Shown here in pieces: positions 53,982-64,000 of a stretch of DNA of 64,000 nucleotides; positions within the stretch are counted from its first letter, which is position 1; each line of letters starts with the position of its first letter. The stretch comes from Thiosulfatihalobacter marinus (lineage in GTDB: Bacteria > Pseudomonadota > Alphaproteobacteria > Rhodobacterales > Rhodobacteraceae). Where the stretch lies: assembly GCF_016019955.1 (NCBI RefSeq), contig NZ_JAECRZ010000001.1, forward strand, positions 372,001-436,000, written 5' to 3'. Position numbers and translations under genes: made by a program. The notes under the pieces are model-generated. The model saw only the letters and a program-made list of their open reading frames with translations, was not told where the DNA came from and searched no databases.

Positions 53982-56468
53982 TTATTGGCGGCCCGGCGGC
54001 ACAAGCCGGGTCACGCCCACGCTAGCCGCGCGCGCCAGGCCTTCGTCAAGCGACATCGGGATGTATTCGCCGCGCCGCCACAGCTGGGCCATGTCATCGT
54101 AGTATCGTGACAGGAAGTGCCCGGACTGGCCGGTGGAATTCACGAAAACCGAGCTGTCGGGATCGGCAAAATCATAGACACCCCGATAGCCTGCGGCATG
54201 GACGTTCTGGAACGGGTTTGGATCGCGCCCGTCGGTACGCCCCCGTTGCAGCGTGTTGTCGCCCCCGGATGTGGACTGGCGGATATTCACGAAATGTTTG
54301 AGCACCGGCACATTGCCCAGGACCGGGTGATCCTGGACCGCCTGATGGGCATCGCCCCAGCGCAGGGATTCCAACTGGGTGCCGTAGCGCTCCTCGATCC
54401 AGATCAGGGCGTCGTCCAGCGCAAGGCGGGCCATGTCCGTACAGGTTTCAACCGGCGCGCTCTGGGCCACGTCGCACCAGGCCGCCGCGCCGCCGACATC
54501 GCGATAGACCCGTTCGATGAACAGCGGTTCGACATTGGTGAAGGCATCGGCCAGCGGCCCCAGATCGTCGCGGATCAACCGTTCCTGCAATGCGCGCACC
54601 CAGGCGGCATAGATCAGCGGCTCGGGCAGATGTTCGTTCATATCCCCGTTCCATTCGGACAACAGCGCCAGCGCCCGCTGGCGCTGCCGCTCGCGGGTGC
54701 CGTCGGGGGCGGCCTCGCCGGTATACCACAGATCGGCGCCGATCAGCGGCAACAGCGCCCGTGCCGAGAAGCTGACTGTGTCAAGCTGGGCCTCGACGAA
54801 ACTGTCGCGGGTATGCACCTGGCGCCCCTGCATCAGCCGCTGCCAGCGCTGGATGCGCTGGCTGTCGCCCCAGTCAAAGGACACGTGCAGCGGGAACGGG
54901 CGCTCGACCATCTTGTTGTTGGTATTGCCGACAATGCCACCGACCGGCGACAGGAACACCGGATTGGAAGCATAGGGGAAGGTGCCCTGCCAGCGGTTTT
55001 CGGGGCGCCAGCCGGCCGAGGGCAGGCGGCCCTGGCTTTGGTGGCGGGCATCGCGGCGGGGCATGGCGCCGATCAGCTTGAGCGCGATGGTTTCGCGGTC
55101 GGCCAGAGTCAGGTTCTGGGAGGGCGAGATATACCGTTCGGCGGCCTTCAGGCCCTGGTCCACGGATTGCGCGCCCATCAGGGCGATGGCGGCGCTCATC
55201 GATGTGTCGGCCGGGCTGAGGGCGGTCCAGGACAGGGACGTGACATGGCCGGGCGGGGTAATGGCGGCAAGGTTGAAATGCGTGCCGGGCAGAACCGGGC
55301 CGTTATCCGTCCAGCGCAGGGTGATCGTGACCGGGGCCTCTCCCTTGATCTGGATGATCGACTTGCGGGTGTCGAATTTCCTGAACCCGTCCGGGGTACG
55401 GTATTCTTCGGGATTGTCGGGGTTGAGCTGTTCGATAAAGACATCCTGATCGTCGAGATAGGACGAGGTCAGCCCCCAGCCAAGCGCATCCGAGCGGCCG
55501 ACCAGCACCGATGGGATGCCCGGGATGGTTCCGCCGATGACGCCGCCGGATCTCAGTTCCAGGCGGGCAAGGTACCAGATGCCGGGCGCCGACAGGCCAA
55601 GATGCGGGTCATTGGCCAGAAGCGTTCCGCCAGAGGCGCTGCGATTGGGGGCGGCGGCCCAGGCGTTGGAGGCGCCCGCGAACCCGCGGCGCGGGAAGGG
55701 CGACAGGGGGTCGTCGGGCATTGGCCGCGCGGCGGCGAAACGCGGCGCTTCGGGAAACAGGGATGCGTATTCAGGCAGCGCGGCCACGCCCTTGCCGGGT
55801 GCGTCCGGCAGGATATCGGACAGGCGCGCCGGATCGCGCAGCGTCAGCGAGGTGCGGGCGCGCAGCACCTCTTCCTGGAGCTGGCCGGAAAGCTGCAGCG
55901 CCATGAGCTTTTGCACGGCCAGGGAATCCGCGGGCTGCCAGGGCGCGATCGCCTGGGGAAACAGAAACAGCTCGGGCGCACCGCGTCCCAGCGCGCTGGC
56001 ATTGATTTCGTCGATGCGGGTGTTCACGCCGTTGGCATAGGCGCGCAGTGCGACGGTTGTCTGCTCGTCCTGTGCCGCGACCGATTGTTGGGCCAGCCCG
56101 TAAAGATCGAGCCGGCGCAGCAGCTTGTCGATTTCCAGCGTGCGCGGGCCAAACACTTCGGACAGCCGTCCCTGAGCGGTGCGCCGCAGCGTGATCATCT
56201 GCCAGAGCCGATCCTGGGCATGGGCATAGCCCAGCGCAAAGAACACGTCCTGATCCGTCTCGCCAAAGATATGGGGCACGTTGGCATTGTCGCGCACGAT
56301 CTCGACAGGGGCTGTTGCCGCCGGTGTGATAAGGGTTTTGTCATAGGTCGGAAGCGAGCGGGACGCCAGGTAATAGATCAGGGCCACGGCCAGTACCGCC
56401 AGAATCACCAAAGCACCGGCAATACGCAGAAGCCATTGAATAATCGCGCCCAAATCCCTGCTCCGCAT
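53982..56468 (-). CDS. Penicillin acylase family protein (Ntn hydrolase)
   Basis: An 828-residue precursor with an N-terminal membrane or signal segment (residues 9-33). The small-subunit part holds VEIVRDNANVPHIFGETDQDVFFALGYAHAQDRLWQM. Autocleavage is expected before S267 in GFAGASNAW, which becomes the N-terminal nucleophile; TGQSGHFLSRYYDD lies near the C-terminus. Members cleave beta-lactam side chains or acyl-homoserine lactones; the substrate here is not known. Acyl-homoserine lactone acylase activity is one possibility in a group that uses quorum sensing. Convergent with hflX. Confidence 0.92.
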   Translation of the reverse strand: MRSRDLGAIIQWLLRIAGALVILAVLAVALIYYLASRSLPTYDKTLITPAATAPVEIVRDNANVPHIFGETDQDVFFALGYAHAQDRLWQMITLRRTAQGRLSEVFGPRTLEIDKLLRRLDLYGLAQQSVAAQDEQTTVALRAYANGVNTRIDEINASALGRGAPELFLFPQAIAPWQPADSLAVQKLMALQLSGQLQEEVLRARTSLTLRDPARLSDILPDAPGKGVAALPEYASLFPEAPRFAAARPMPDDPLSPFPRRGFAGASNAWAAAPNRSASGGTLLANDPHLGLSAPGIWYLARLELRSGGVIGGTIPGIPSVLVGRSDALGWGLTSSYLDDQDVFIEQLNPDNPEEYRTPDGFRKFDTRKSIIQIKGEAPVTITLRWTDNGPVLPGTHFNLAAITPPGHVTSLSWTALSPADTSMSAAIALMGAQSVDQGLKAAERYISPSQNLTLADRETIALKLIGAMPRRDARHQSQGRLPSAGWRPENRWQGTFPYASNPVFLSPVGGIVGNTNNKMVERPFPLHVSFDWGDSQRIQRWQRLMQGRQVHTRDSFVEAQLDTVSFSARALLPLIGADLWYTGEAAPDGTRERQRQRALALLSEWNGDMNEHLPEPLIYAAWVRALQERLIRDDLGPLADAFTNVEPLFIERVYRDVGGAAAWCDVAQSAPVETCTDMARLALDDALIWIEERYGTQLESLRWGDAHQAVQDHPVLGNVPVLKHFVNIRQSTSGGDNTLQRGRTDGRDPNPFQNVHAAGYRGVYDFADPDSSVFVNSTGQSGHFLSRYYDDMAQLWRRGEYIPMSLDEGLARAASVGVTRLVPPGRQ

Positions 56469-56535
56469 TGTCGCTTGCGTTCTTGCTGCGCAAGCAGGAC
56501 AAGTATTACGACGAAAGATTGCGAGGGGAAAGCAG

Positions 56536-57408
56536 ATGGCAAAAGTGACGTTTCTGGGCCTGGGCGTGATGGGCTATCCGATGGCCGGGCATCTGGCCAG
56601 TGTGGGACATGACGTGACGGTTTACAACCGCACCACGGCGCGGGCCGAGGCCTGGGCACAGGCGCATGGCGGCAGGTTCGCGGCCACGCCGCGCGCGGCC
56701 TCGCAGGGCGCCGCCTTTGTGATGAGTTGTGTGGGCAATGACGACGATCTGCGCGGTGTCTGTCTGGGCGATGACGGGGCTTTTGCCGGAATGGGCGCGG
56801 ACACGGTGTTCGTGGATCACACAACGGTGTCGGCGGCGGTAACGCGCGAGCTTTATGCGGCGGGTGCTGACAAAGGCATCAGCTTTGTCGATGCGCCGAT
56901 TTCCGGCGGGCAGGCGGGGGCCGAGAATGGCATCCTGTCGATCATGTGTGGTGGGGACGGCGCGGCCTATGAGGCGGCGGAACCGGTCATGCAGGCCTAT
57001 GGGCGCACGATCCGGCGGTTGGGTGAAAGCGGTGCGGGGCAATTGACCAAGATGGTCAACCAGATCTGTATCGCCGGTCTGGTTCAGGGGCTGAGCGAGG
57101 GGCTGCATTTTGCCGAGAAGGCCGGGCTGGATATCCGCGAGGTTGTGTCGGTGATCCAGGGCGGCGCGGCGGGCAGCTGGCAGATGGCCAACCGGCACGA
57201 AACCATGGCGGATGATCATTTCGATTACGGTTTCGCCGTGGATTGGATGCGCAAGGATCTGGGCATCTGTCTGGACACGGCCAACGAAAACGGTGCCAGC
57301 CTGCCGATGACGGCGCTGGTGGATCAGTTCTACAAGGACATCCAGAAGATGGGTGGCGGGCGATGGGATACGTCCAGCCTGATCAGGCGCCTGCGCGCGA
57401 TGGGGTGA
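56536..57408 (+). CDS. Beta-hydroxyacid dehydrogenase (3-hydroxyisobutyrate dehydrogenase family)
   Basis: A 290-residue NAD(P)-dependent oxidoreductase with the Rossmann motif VTFLGLGVMGYPMAGHL, the substrate-binding DAPISGGQAGAENG and the catalytic lysine in GQLTKMVNQ. These fit the beta-HAD family (3-hydroxyisobutyrate, tartronate-semialdehyde or glyoxylate reductases). The sequence does not single out a substrate. Its 3' end overlaps the convergent hydrolase gene by 26 bp. Confidence 0.9.
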   Translation: MAKVTFLGLGVMGYPMAGHLASVGHDVTVYNRTTARAEAWAQAHGGRFAATPRAASQGAAFVMSCVGNDDDLRGVCLGDDGAFAGMGADTVFVDHTTVSAAVTRELYAAGADKGISFVDAPISGGQAGAENGILSIMCGGDGAAYEAAEPVMQAYGRTIRRLGESGAGQLTKMVNQICIAGLVQGLSEGLHFAEKAGLDIREVVSVIQGGAAGSWQMANRHETMADDHFDYGFAVDWMRKDLGICLDTANENGASLPMTALVDQFYKDIQKMGGGRWDTSSLIRRLRAMG

Positions 57409-58183
57409 TCCCCGCGCGCCGGAACAGCGCGCGCATGTGGTCCCAATAGTACACGCCGTCCTTGTCCCTGTCCTGTAACAGGGCAAGGACCGGCGCGTTA
57501 TGGCCTTTGCGCCGGCACGTCAGCAAAACAAGCGGGGCATTGGCGCGCATGGCCGCCCGTTGCGCCTGTTGGGCATTTGACGGGGCGATGATGCGATCCT
57601 GTACGCTGTGCAGCATCAGGCAGGGCGGTCCGGCGGCGTGCAGCGCCCAGGGATGGGCACAGGCCGCGCCAAGCGCCAGAACCGCGTCGGGCCGGGGCAG
57701 GCCGAGCAGGGCGGCAGGCGGATGCCCCAGCGCCAGCCCGGCGATACCACCGGCGGAAATGCCAAGGATGGCAATCTTGTCGCTGGCGACGCCGTGTTCG
57801 CCGGACGTGGCGCGCAGGAAACCGGTCGCCGCGCCGATATCCTGCCGGGCCGCCTCGAATGCGGGACCAAGCAGGCGCCGCGCCAGCGTCAGCCCGCCGT
57901 CAAGCGCGCGGTGCCGATTTGCCTTGACCGCCTTTCGGACCTGCGGCGGCAGGGCATCCGCGGGGGTGGCCAGCCGATAGCTGACCGAGGCGACAGCCAG
58001 CCCTTCGGTGCAAAACCGTTCGGCCAGCTCGCCAACGCGGGGCGCGTGACGGTTGCCTCGGAAAAACCCGCCACCATGGGCCAGCAGAACGGTGGCATGG
58101 GCCGGTCCTGTCGGCAGAAAAAGATCGAGCGCCAGGGGCTGGCCCTGACGCTCGGCATAGGCAACGTCCTGAACAACGCGCAT
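57383..58183 (-). CDS. Alpha/beta hydrolase, hormone-sensitive-lipase-like
   Basis: A 266-residue soluble esterase-like protein. The oxyanion motif LLAHGGGFFRGNRH and the nucleophile elbow LGISAGGIAGL are clear. Asp in HSVQDRII and His in RKGHNAPV complete a plausible triad, as in carboxylesterase and kynurenine formamidase relatives. It precedes, in the direction of transcription, the convergent overlap with the dehydrogenase gene. Confidence 0.85.
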   Translation of the reverse strand: MRVVQDVAYAERQGQPLALDLFLPTGPAHATVLLAHGGGFFRGNRHAPRVGELAERFCTEGLAVASVSYRLATPADALPPQVRKAVKANRHRALDGGLTLARRLLGPAFEAARQDIGAATGFLRATSGEHGVASDKIAILGISAGGIAGLALGHPPAALLGLPRPDAVLALGAACAHPWALHAAGPPCLMLHSVQDRIIAPSNAQQAQRAAMRANAPLVLLTCRRKGHNAPVLALLQDRDKDGVYYWDHMRALFRRAGITPSRAGA

Positions 58184-58191
58184 GGCGCGGA

Positions 58192-58752
58192 TCAGGGGAT
58201 TATGCGGGTGTATTTGATGCCTTCGAGCGTGGCGCCGATCTTCAGACCTGCCTGGCCGAAGATCACCGCGATGACCGGCGCCAGGAGGTTGGTGGTTTCC
58301 GCGCTGATATCGCCGCCCTCGTTGACCACAACATATTCCACGCCGGCCCCCGCGGCCCAGCCGCTGGAGCGGCGGAACTCGGTCAGGGCGCCATCGGTCA
58401 TGAAGAATAGGACGTGGGCATATTGGTTTGCACCGATCTGGAGGCCAACGCTGCCCTTGGCGGCAGAATAATAATCAACCGTCACGTCGTTCACCCGAAG
58501 CGCGCCGCGCCCATACCCGCCGCCAAAACCAAATCCTGCCTCGGTGATGACGGGCATGACAAGCATGCCAGACGCCTTGTCGCGCAGATCCGTGGTGTTG
58601 GGGTAGTTCGTGTAAAGGTAATTCAGGGTCGTGTCGACGCGCGCGTCGATTTCGTTTGCGCCGTTGCTGCCCACGCCATTACCGCAGGCCGCGGTCAAGC
58701 CCGCCGCCGCAAGCCCGGTCAGCGTAAAGCCGCGTCTTGTCATCCTGTCCAT
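58192..58752 (-). CDS. SYLF-domain (YSC84) lipoprotein with Tat-type signal
   Basis: A 186-residue secreted lipoprotein. The N-terminus has twin arginines (MTRRGFTLTG) and a lipobox LTAAC, so Tat export and lipidation are likely. The mature part is a SYLF domain: RDKASGMLVMPVITEAGFGFGGGYGRGAL and KGSVGLQIGANQYAHVLFFM. SYLF domains bind lipids or act at the envelope, and the bacterial role is unclear. Starts 9 bp before the hydrolase gene in the same direction. Confidence 0.87.
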   Translation of the reverse strand: MDRMTRRGFTLTGLAAAGLTAACGNGVGSNGANEIDARVDTTLNYLYTNYPNTTDLRDKASGMLVMPVITEAGFGFGGGYGRGALRVNDVTVDYYSAAKGSVGLQIGANQYAHVLFFMTDGALTEFRRSSGWAAGAGVEYVVVNEGGDISAETTNLLAPVIAVIFGQAGLKIGATLEGIKYTRIIP

Positions 58753-58864
58753 GATGGTCCGCCTGTATTGTTGTTATACCTGTGCCGGTTGGTCCGGCAT
58801 TGTGGGGCGCAGTATACGCCGCGCCGCCGCGCCTGTCACTAGGACAGGCAGGGCTTGTGGCGGG

Positions 58865-59929
<1,065 letters not shown>

Positions 59930-59979
59930 TTACCGCAGAGCCGGGCTATGTGGGTGAGAAATCCAAAAGGGCCGCGGAA

Positions 59980-60504
59980 TTGAACTGGTACCAGACCGTT
60001 TTCGAGCTTATCGACATGCGCAGCTTCTCGAACCTCTGGTTCTGGATCGCGTTGGCCGTATTCTGGTCTTCGGCCAGCCATTGGGTGCTGGGTGTGCCCT
60101 GGGACATGGTGCTGCGCTCCAAGCGTGCGGGCGGGCAGTCAGAGACCGATCTGCACGATATCGTTCGGGTGAACACCAATCGCATCCTGTTCATCGCGCG
60201 GGTTTCGGGGCTGTGGCTTTTGGCGCTGGCCTGTTTCCTGCTGACCGGGCTGGCGGTACTTGGGTTCATGTATGGTGTGGAATTCGCGCAGGCCGTGTTC
60301 CTGCTGATGTTCCCGATGTCGATGGTCGGGGTCATGAGCATCAATACCTCCCGGCGCATCCAGGACGAGGCGGCGCGGGGCGACGCCTTGCGCAAACGTC
60401 TGGGGCGGCACCGGTTCTGGGTGCAGTTCGTGGGCATGATTTCCATATTCGTGACCTCGCTTTGGGGCATGTATCAGAATTTTCAGGTTTCGCCGCTGGG
60501 CTGA
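59980..60504 (+). CDS. Four-helix membrane protein conserved in Rhodobacteraceae, function unknown
   Basis: About 174 residues. Membrane helices lie at roughly residues 18-37, 75-95, 99-120 and 150-170, with a cytoplasmic stretch MVLRSKRAGGQSETDLHDIVRVNTNR. It keeps the Trp-rich FSNLWFWIALAVFWSSASHWVLGVPWDMV segment that I recall in other Rhodobacteraceae, sometimes labelled a SufBCD component without clear support. TTG at 59980 has AAAAGGG at proper spacing; a GTG at 59950 and an ATG at 60016 are alternatives. 18 bp before mfd. Confidence 0.7.
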   Translation: MNWYQTVFELIDMRSFSNLWFWIALAVFWSSASHWVLGVPWDMVLRSKRAGGQSETDLHDIVRVNTNRILFIARVSGLWLLALACFLLTGLAVLGFMYGVEFAQAVFLLMFPMSMVGVMSINTSRRIQDEAARGDALRKRLGRHRFWVQFVGMISIFVTSLWGMYQNFQVSPLG

Positions 60505-60522
60505 CCGGAGCGGAGATGACCG

Positions 60523-63500
60523 ATGCAAGACGCGCAACACATCCAGGTGGGCGGGGCGCCCGAGGGCTTTGACGCGCGGCTGGTGCTGCGCGAAGTGGCA
60601 CGCAGCGACGGGCCGGTGCTGCATGTTGCGCGCGATGACAAGCGGCTGGCGGCGATGCGCGCCGCGTTGGCTTTCTTTCAGCCCGACATGCCGGTTGTCA
60701 CCTTTCCGGGGTGGGATTGCCTGCCTTATGACCGGGTGTCGCCCAATGCCGACATATCCGCCACGCGCATGGCGACGCTGGCCGGGCTGGTGCACGGAAT
60801 GCCGCGACACTTTGTGCTGCTGACCACGCTGAACGCGGCAAGCCAGCGTGTGCCGGCGCGCGAGGTGCTGCGCGATGCGGCGTTCAAGGCCGAGGTGGGC
60901 TATCGCATTGACGAGGCAGCCTTGCGGGCCTTTCTGGTGCGCATGGGGTTCACGCAGGCGCCCACGGTGATGGAGCCGGGTGATTATGCCATTCGCGGCG
61001 GTATCATCGATATCTACCCACCCGGAGACAGCGGGCCGGTGCGGCTGGACCTGTTTGGCGACGTGCTGGACGGCGCGCGCCGGTTTGACCCGGCCACACA
61101 GCGCACCACGCAAAAGCTGGATCGGATCGAACTGGCGCCGGTGAGCGAGGTCATTCTGGACGAGGCCGCGATCACCCGGTTTCGTCAGAATTACCGGATC
61201 GAATTCGGGGCGGCCGGGACAGACGATCCGCTTTATGAAGCGATCAGCGCCGGGCGCAAGCATCAGGGTGTGGAACATTGGCTGCCGTTCTTCCATGACC
61301 GGCTGGAGACCCTGTTCGACTACCTGCCGGACGCGGTGATTTCCATTGATGATCAAATAGATGCCGCGCGGCTTGCACGTTGGGAAACGGTCGAGGATCA
61401 ATACCAGACGCGCCGCATCGCCATGCAGCAGAAGACCCGGATCGATACGGTTTACAAGCCGGTTCCCGCAGGGTTGTTATATCTGGACGAAGCGGCGTGG
61501 GATGCCTGTGTGGACGGGCGACGGGTGCTGAAATTCTCGCCCCTGCCACGTGCCGGCGGGCCGGGGGTGATTGATGCCGGGGGGCGGATCGGGCGAAATT
61601 TTTCGCCAGAACGGCAGCAGGAACATATCAGCCTTTTCGCCGCGCTGGCCGACCATATCCGCAAGAAACTGTCTGACGGGCCGGTGGTGGTGGCGAGTTA
61701 TTCCGAAGGCGCGCGCGAACGTCTGAGCGGGCTGATCGAGGATGAGGGGCTGGTCGAAACCGTACATGTCACTGATGCCTCGCGGATCGGCAAGGCCGGG
61801 CTGTACCTGGCTGTCTGGGCGCTGGAACACGGGTTCGAAGGCCCGCTTGGCACAGGTCGCGACGCGGCGGGTGCGCAAGGCACGCTGACGGTGATTTCCG
61901 AACAGGATGTGCTGGGCGACCGGCTGATCCGGGCGCCGCGCCGCAAACGGCGGGCGGAGAATTTCCTGACCGAGGCGCAATCGCTTTCTCCCGGCGATCT
62001 GGTGGTGCATGTGGATCACGGCATCGGGCGTTATCTGGGGCTTGAGGTGATCACGGCAGCCGGGGCCGCGCATGAGTGTATCGCGCTGGAATATGCTGAG
62101 AACGCAAAGCTTTACCTGCCTGTTGAGAATATCGAACTGCTGTCCAGATACGGCCATGAGGAAGGCTTGCTGGATCGGCTGGGCGGGGGGGCGTGGCAGG
62201 CCAAGAAAGCCCGGCTGAAGGAGCGTATCCGCGAAATGGCGGACCGGCTGATCCGGGTGGCGGCAGAGCGGGCGTTGCGGAGCGCGCCGGTGATGGAGGC
62301 GCAGCATCATGCTTGGGAAGAGTTCAGCGCGCGCTTCCCCTATGAAGAGACCGACGACCAGCTGAGCGCGATTGGCGACGTGATGGGCGATCTTTCATCG
62401 GGCCAGCCGATGGACCGGCTGATCTGCGGCGATGTGGGATTTGGCAAGACCGAGGTGGCGATGCGCGCCGCCTTTGTGGCGGCGATGTCAGGCATGCAGG
62501 TGGCGGTGATCGCGCCAACCACGCTTTTGGCGCGTCAGCATTACAAGAGCTTTGCCGAACGTTTTCGGGGATTCCCCATAAATGTCAGGAGCTTGTCACG
62601 TTTCATCTCAGCAGGAGAAGCGGACAAGACGCGCGACGGAATGGCGCGCGGCACGGTGGATATCGTGATCGGTACCCATGCGCTTTTGGCCAAAAGCGTG
62701 CGGTTCAAGAATCTCGGCCTGTTGGTGATCGACGAGGAACAGCATTTCGGCGTTGCCCACAAGGAGCGGCTCAAGCAGATGCGCAGCGATGTGCATGTGC
62801 TGACCCTGACGGCGACACCGATTCCGCGTACGCTGCAACTGAGCCTGTCGGGGGTGCGCGACCTGTCGATCATCGGCACGCCGCCCGTCGACCGTCTGGC
62901 GATCCGCACATATGTCAGCGAATTTGATGCCGTCACCATACGCGAGGCTTTGTTAAGAGAGCATTACCGGGGCGGGCAAAGCTTTTACGTGGTGCCGCGC
63001 ATCAGCGATCTGCCTGAAATCGAAGCGTTCTTGCGCGAGCAGGTGCCGGAAGTCACGGTTGTCGTTGCCCATGGCCAGATGGCGGCAGGTGAACTGGATG
63101 ACCGGATGAACGCGTTTTACGACGGAAAATATGACGTTTTGCTGGCCACGACGATCGTGGAAAGCGGGCTGGATATTCCCACGGCCAATACGATGGTGGT
63201 GCATCGGGCCGATATGTTCGGGCTGGCGCAGCTCTATCAGATCAGGGGGCGCGTGGGCCGGTCCAAGACGCGGGCCTATGCCTATCTGACGACCCGGCCG
63301 CGTGCGCAGCTGACGCCAACGGCGGAAAAACGGCTGCGGGTGCTGGGCTCTCTCGACACGCTGGGCGCCGGATTTACCCTTGCATCTCAAGACCTTGATA
63401 TTCGCGGCGCGGGAAACCTGCTGGGCGAGGAACAGTCGGGGCAGATGCGCGATGTGGGCTATGAGCTCTACCAGTCGATGCTGGAGGAGGCGATTGCCAA

Positions 63501-64000
63501 GATCCGGGCCGGCGAAATGGAAGGGTTGAGCGAAGCGGATGACCAGTGGGCGCCGCAGATCAACCTGGGAGTGCCGGTGCTGATCCCGGAAAACTATGTG
63601 CCGGATCTGGATGTGCGTCTGGGGCTGTATCGCCGTCTGAGCGGGTTGCAGGGCAAGGTGGAGCTGGAGGGATTTGCCGCTGAACTGATCGACCGGTTTG
63701 GGAAATTGCCAAGGGAAGTCAATACCTTGCTGCTGGTGGTGCGGATCAAGGAGATGTGCAAGAAGGCCGGGATTTCCAAGCTGGACGGCGGGCCGAAAGG
63801 GGCAACGATCCAGTTCCACAACGACAAGTTCGCCTCGCCGCAGGGGCTTGTGGAGTTCATCCAGAACCAGAAGGGGCTGGCCAAGGTCAGGGACAACAAG
63901 ATCGTGGTGCGGCGGGACTGGAAGAAGGAAAGTGACAAGATCAAGGGCGCGTTTGCCATCGCCCGCGACCTGGCTGTGAAGGTCCGGGACGAACGGAAAA
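60523..64000 (+). CDS. mfd: Transcription-repair coupling factor Mfd, 3' end beyond the window
   Basis: Translocase that removes stalled RNA polymerase and recruits UvrA at lesions. About 1159 residues are in the window and the frame is still open at the edge, where only a short C-terminal piece should be missing. Domains in order: the UvrB-like D1 region (FPGWDCLPYDRVSPN), the RNA-polymerase-interacting domain (about 485-550, GDLVVHVDHGIGRYLGLE), and RecG-like helicase domains with Walker A GDVGFGKTE and Walker B VIDEEQHFGV. The TRG region (RIGRVGRSK-like, GRVGRSKTRAYAYL) and D7 follow. No frameshift was found. Confidence 0.95.
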   Translation, partial: MQDAQHIQVGGAPEGFDARLVLREVARSDGPVLHVARDDKRLAAMRAALAFFQPDMPVVTFPGWDCLPYDRVSPNADISATRMATLAGLVHGMPRHFVLLTTLNAASQRVPAREVLRDAAFKAEVGYRIDEAALRAFLVRMGFTQAPTVMEPGDYAIRGGIIDIYPPGDSGPVRLDLFGDVLDGARRFDPATQRTTQKLDRIELAPVSEVILDEAAITRFRQNYRIEFGAAGTDDPLYEAISAGRKHQGVEHWLPFFHDRLETLFDYLPDAVISIDDQIDAARLARWETVEDQYQTRRIAMQQKTRIDTVYKPVPAGLLYLDEAAWDACVDGRRVLKFSPLPRAGGPGVIDAGGRIGRNFSPERQQEHISLFAALADHIRKKLSDGPVVVASYSEGARERLSGLIEDEGLVETVHVTDASRIGKAGLYLAVWALEHGFEGPLGTGRDAAGAQGTLTVISEQDVLGDRLIRAPRRKRRAENFLTEAQSLSPGDLVVHVDHGIGRYLGLEVITAAGAAHECIALEYAENAKLYLPVENIELLSRYGHEEGLLDRLGGGAWQAKKARLKERIREMADRLIRVAAERALRSAPVMEAQHHAWEEFSARFPYEETDDQLSAIGDVMGDLSSGQPMDRLICGDVGFGKTEVAMRAAFVAAMSGMQVAVIAPTTLLARQHYKSFAERFRGFPINVRSLSRFISAGEADKTRDGMARGTVDIVIGTHALLAKSVRFKNLGLLVIDEEQHFGVAHKERLKQMRSDVHVLTLTATPIPRTLQLSLSGVRDLSIIGTPPVDRLAIRTYVSEFDAVTIREALLREHYRGGQSFYVVPRISDLPEIEAFLREQVPEVTVVVAHGQMAAGELDDRMNAFYDGKYDVLLATTIVESGLDIPTANTMVVHRADMFGLAQLYQIRGRVGRSKTRAYAYLTTRPRAQLTPTAEKRLRVLGSLDTLGAGFTLASQDLDIRGAGNLLGEEQSGQMRDVGYELYQSMLEEAIAKIRAGEMEGLSEADDQWAPQINLGVPVLIPENYVPDLDVRLGLYRRLSGLQGKVELEGFAAELIDRFGKLPREVNTLLLVVRIKEMCKKAGISKLDGGPKGATIQFHNDKFASPQGLVEFIQNQKGLAKVRDNKIVVRRDWKKESDKIKGAFAIARDLAVKVRDERK

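Noticed and set aside
54117-56612. Plus-strand open frame of 831 codons opposite the penicillin acylase gene
   Set aside because: Antisense to a gene with intact Ntn-hydrolase motifs; no recognisable domain.
58831-58849. Hairpin GCCTGTC/GACAGGC after hemB as a terminator
   Set aside because: No T-run follows on the minus strand, so it is not a convincing rho-independent terminator.

Overview
The window is a gene-dense, GC-rich alphaproteobacterial chromosome segment, most likely from the Rhodobacterales (Roseobacter group). Evidence for that placement: the dusB-ntrB-ntrC-ntrY-ntrX-trkA-trkH-hfq-hflX order; a fused ispDF; an alphaproteobacterial SOS box (GTTC-N7-GTTC) before lexA; a porphobilinogen synthase without the zinc cysteines; DUF6477 and DUF6456 proteins; and gene-transfer-agent (GTA) lysis genes. 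I see no rRNA, tRNA, CRISPR array or insertion sequence, and no phage structural gene.

Layout. 1-4956: 3' part of argC, then cytochrome c maturation genes ccmE, ccmF and ccmH, with a GTA-type endolysin-holin pair lodged between ccmE and ccmF. 5023-9343: PaaG-like isomerase, a DUF2087 protein, gltA, gltX. 9424-15170: comEC, lexA, gluQ, a methyltransferase, trmFO. 15171-15713: the only long gene-free stretch; it holds three consecutive hairpins. 15714-25018: ECHDC3-like protein, thioesterase, rplM-rpsI, then a leftward group (lipoprotein hydrolase, TetR, ppk2, metA, P-loop ATPase, two EamA transporters). 25042-32541: guaA, MgtC-type protein, MttB-family protein, DUF6477 protein, a GafA-like activator, peroxiredoxin, lipA. 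32559-38716: diheme cytochrome c, cytochrome c', LysR, hpt, ratA, MmgE/PrpD, amtB. 38875-40978: pncC-pgpA-ispDF. 41138-53972: the nitrogen-regulation, potassium-uptake, hfq and hflX block, interrupted by two paralogous lipoproteins. 53982-64000: penicillin acylase family protein, a beta-hydroxyacid dehydrogenase, hydrolase, SYLF lipoprotein, hemB, a membrane protein, and mfd running off the end.

Main biological thread. Dispersed parts of a GTA system sit here without the capsid cluster: the lysis cassette (1326-2458), the DNA-uptake channel ComEC (9424-11508), LexA (11514-12218), and a protein with the HTH plus DUF6456 architecture of GafA, the direct activator of the Rhodobacter capsulatus GTA (29687-30766). 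The promoter regions of comEC and of the gafA-like gene each carry the same CtrA-like box, TTAAC-N6-GTAAC. This suggests that one cell-cycle regulator drives both donor and recipient functions.

A second thread is nitrogen control. NtrC and NtrX both lack the GAFTGA loop needed to contact sigma-54, and a 17-bp dyad resembling an NtrC site lies upstream of amtB.

Start codons were chosen by Shine-Dalgarno spacing and family N-termini. Several are GTG or TTG (comEC, lexA, lipA, dusB, ntrY, pncC). Family assignments were made by reading the sequence, without database searches.
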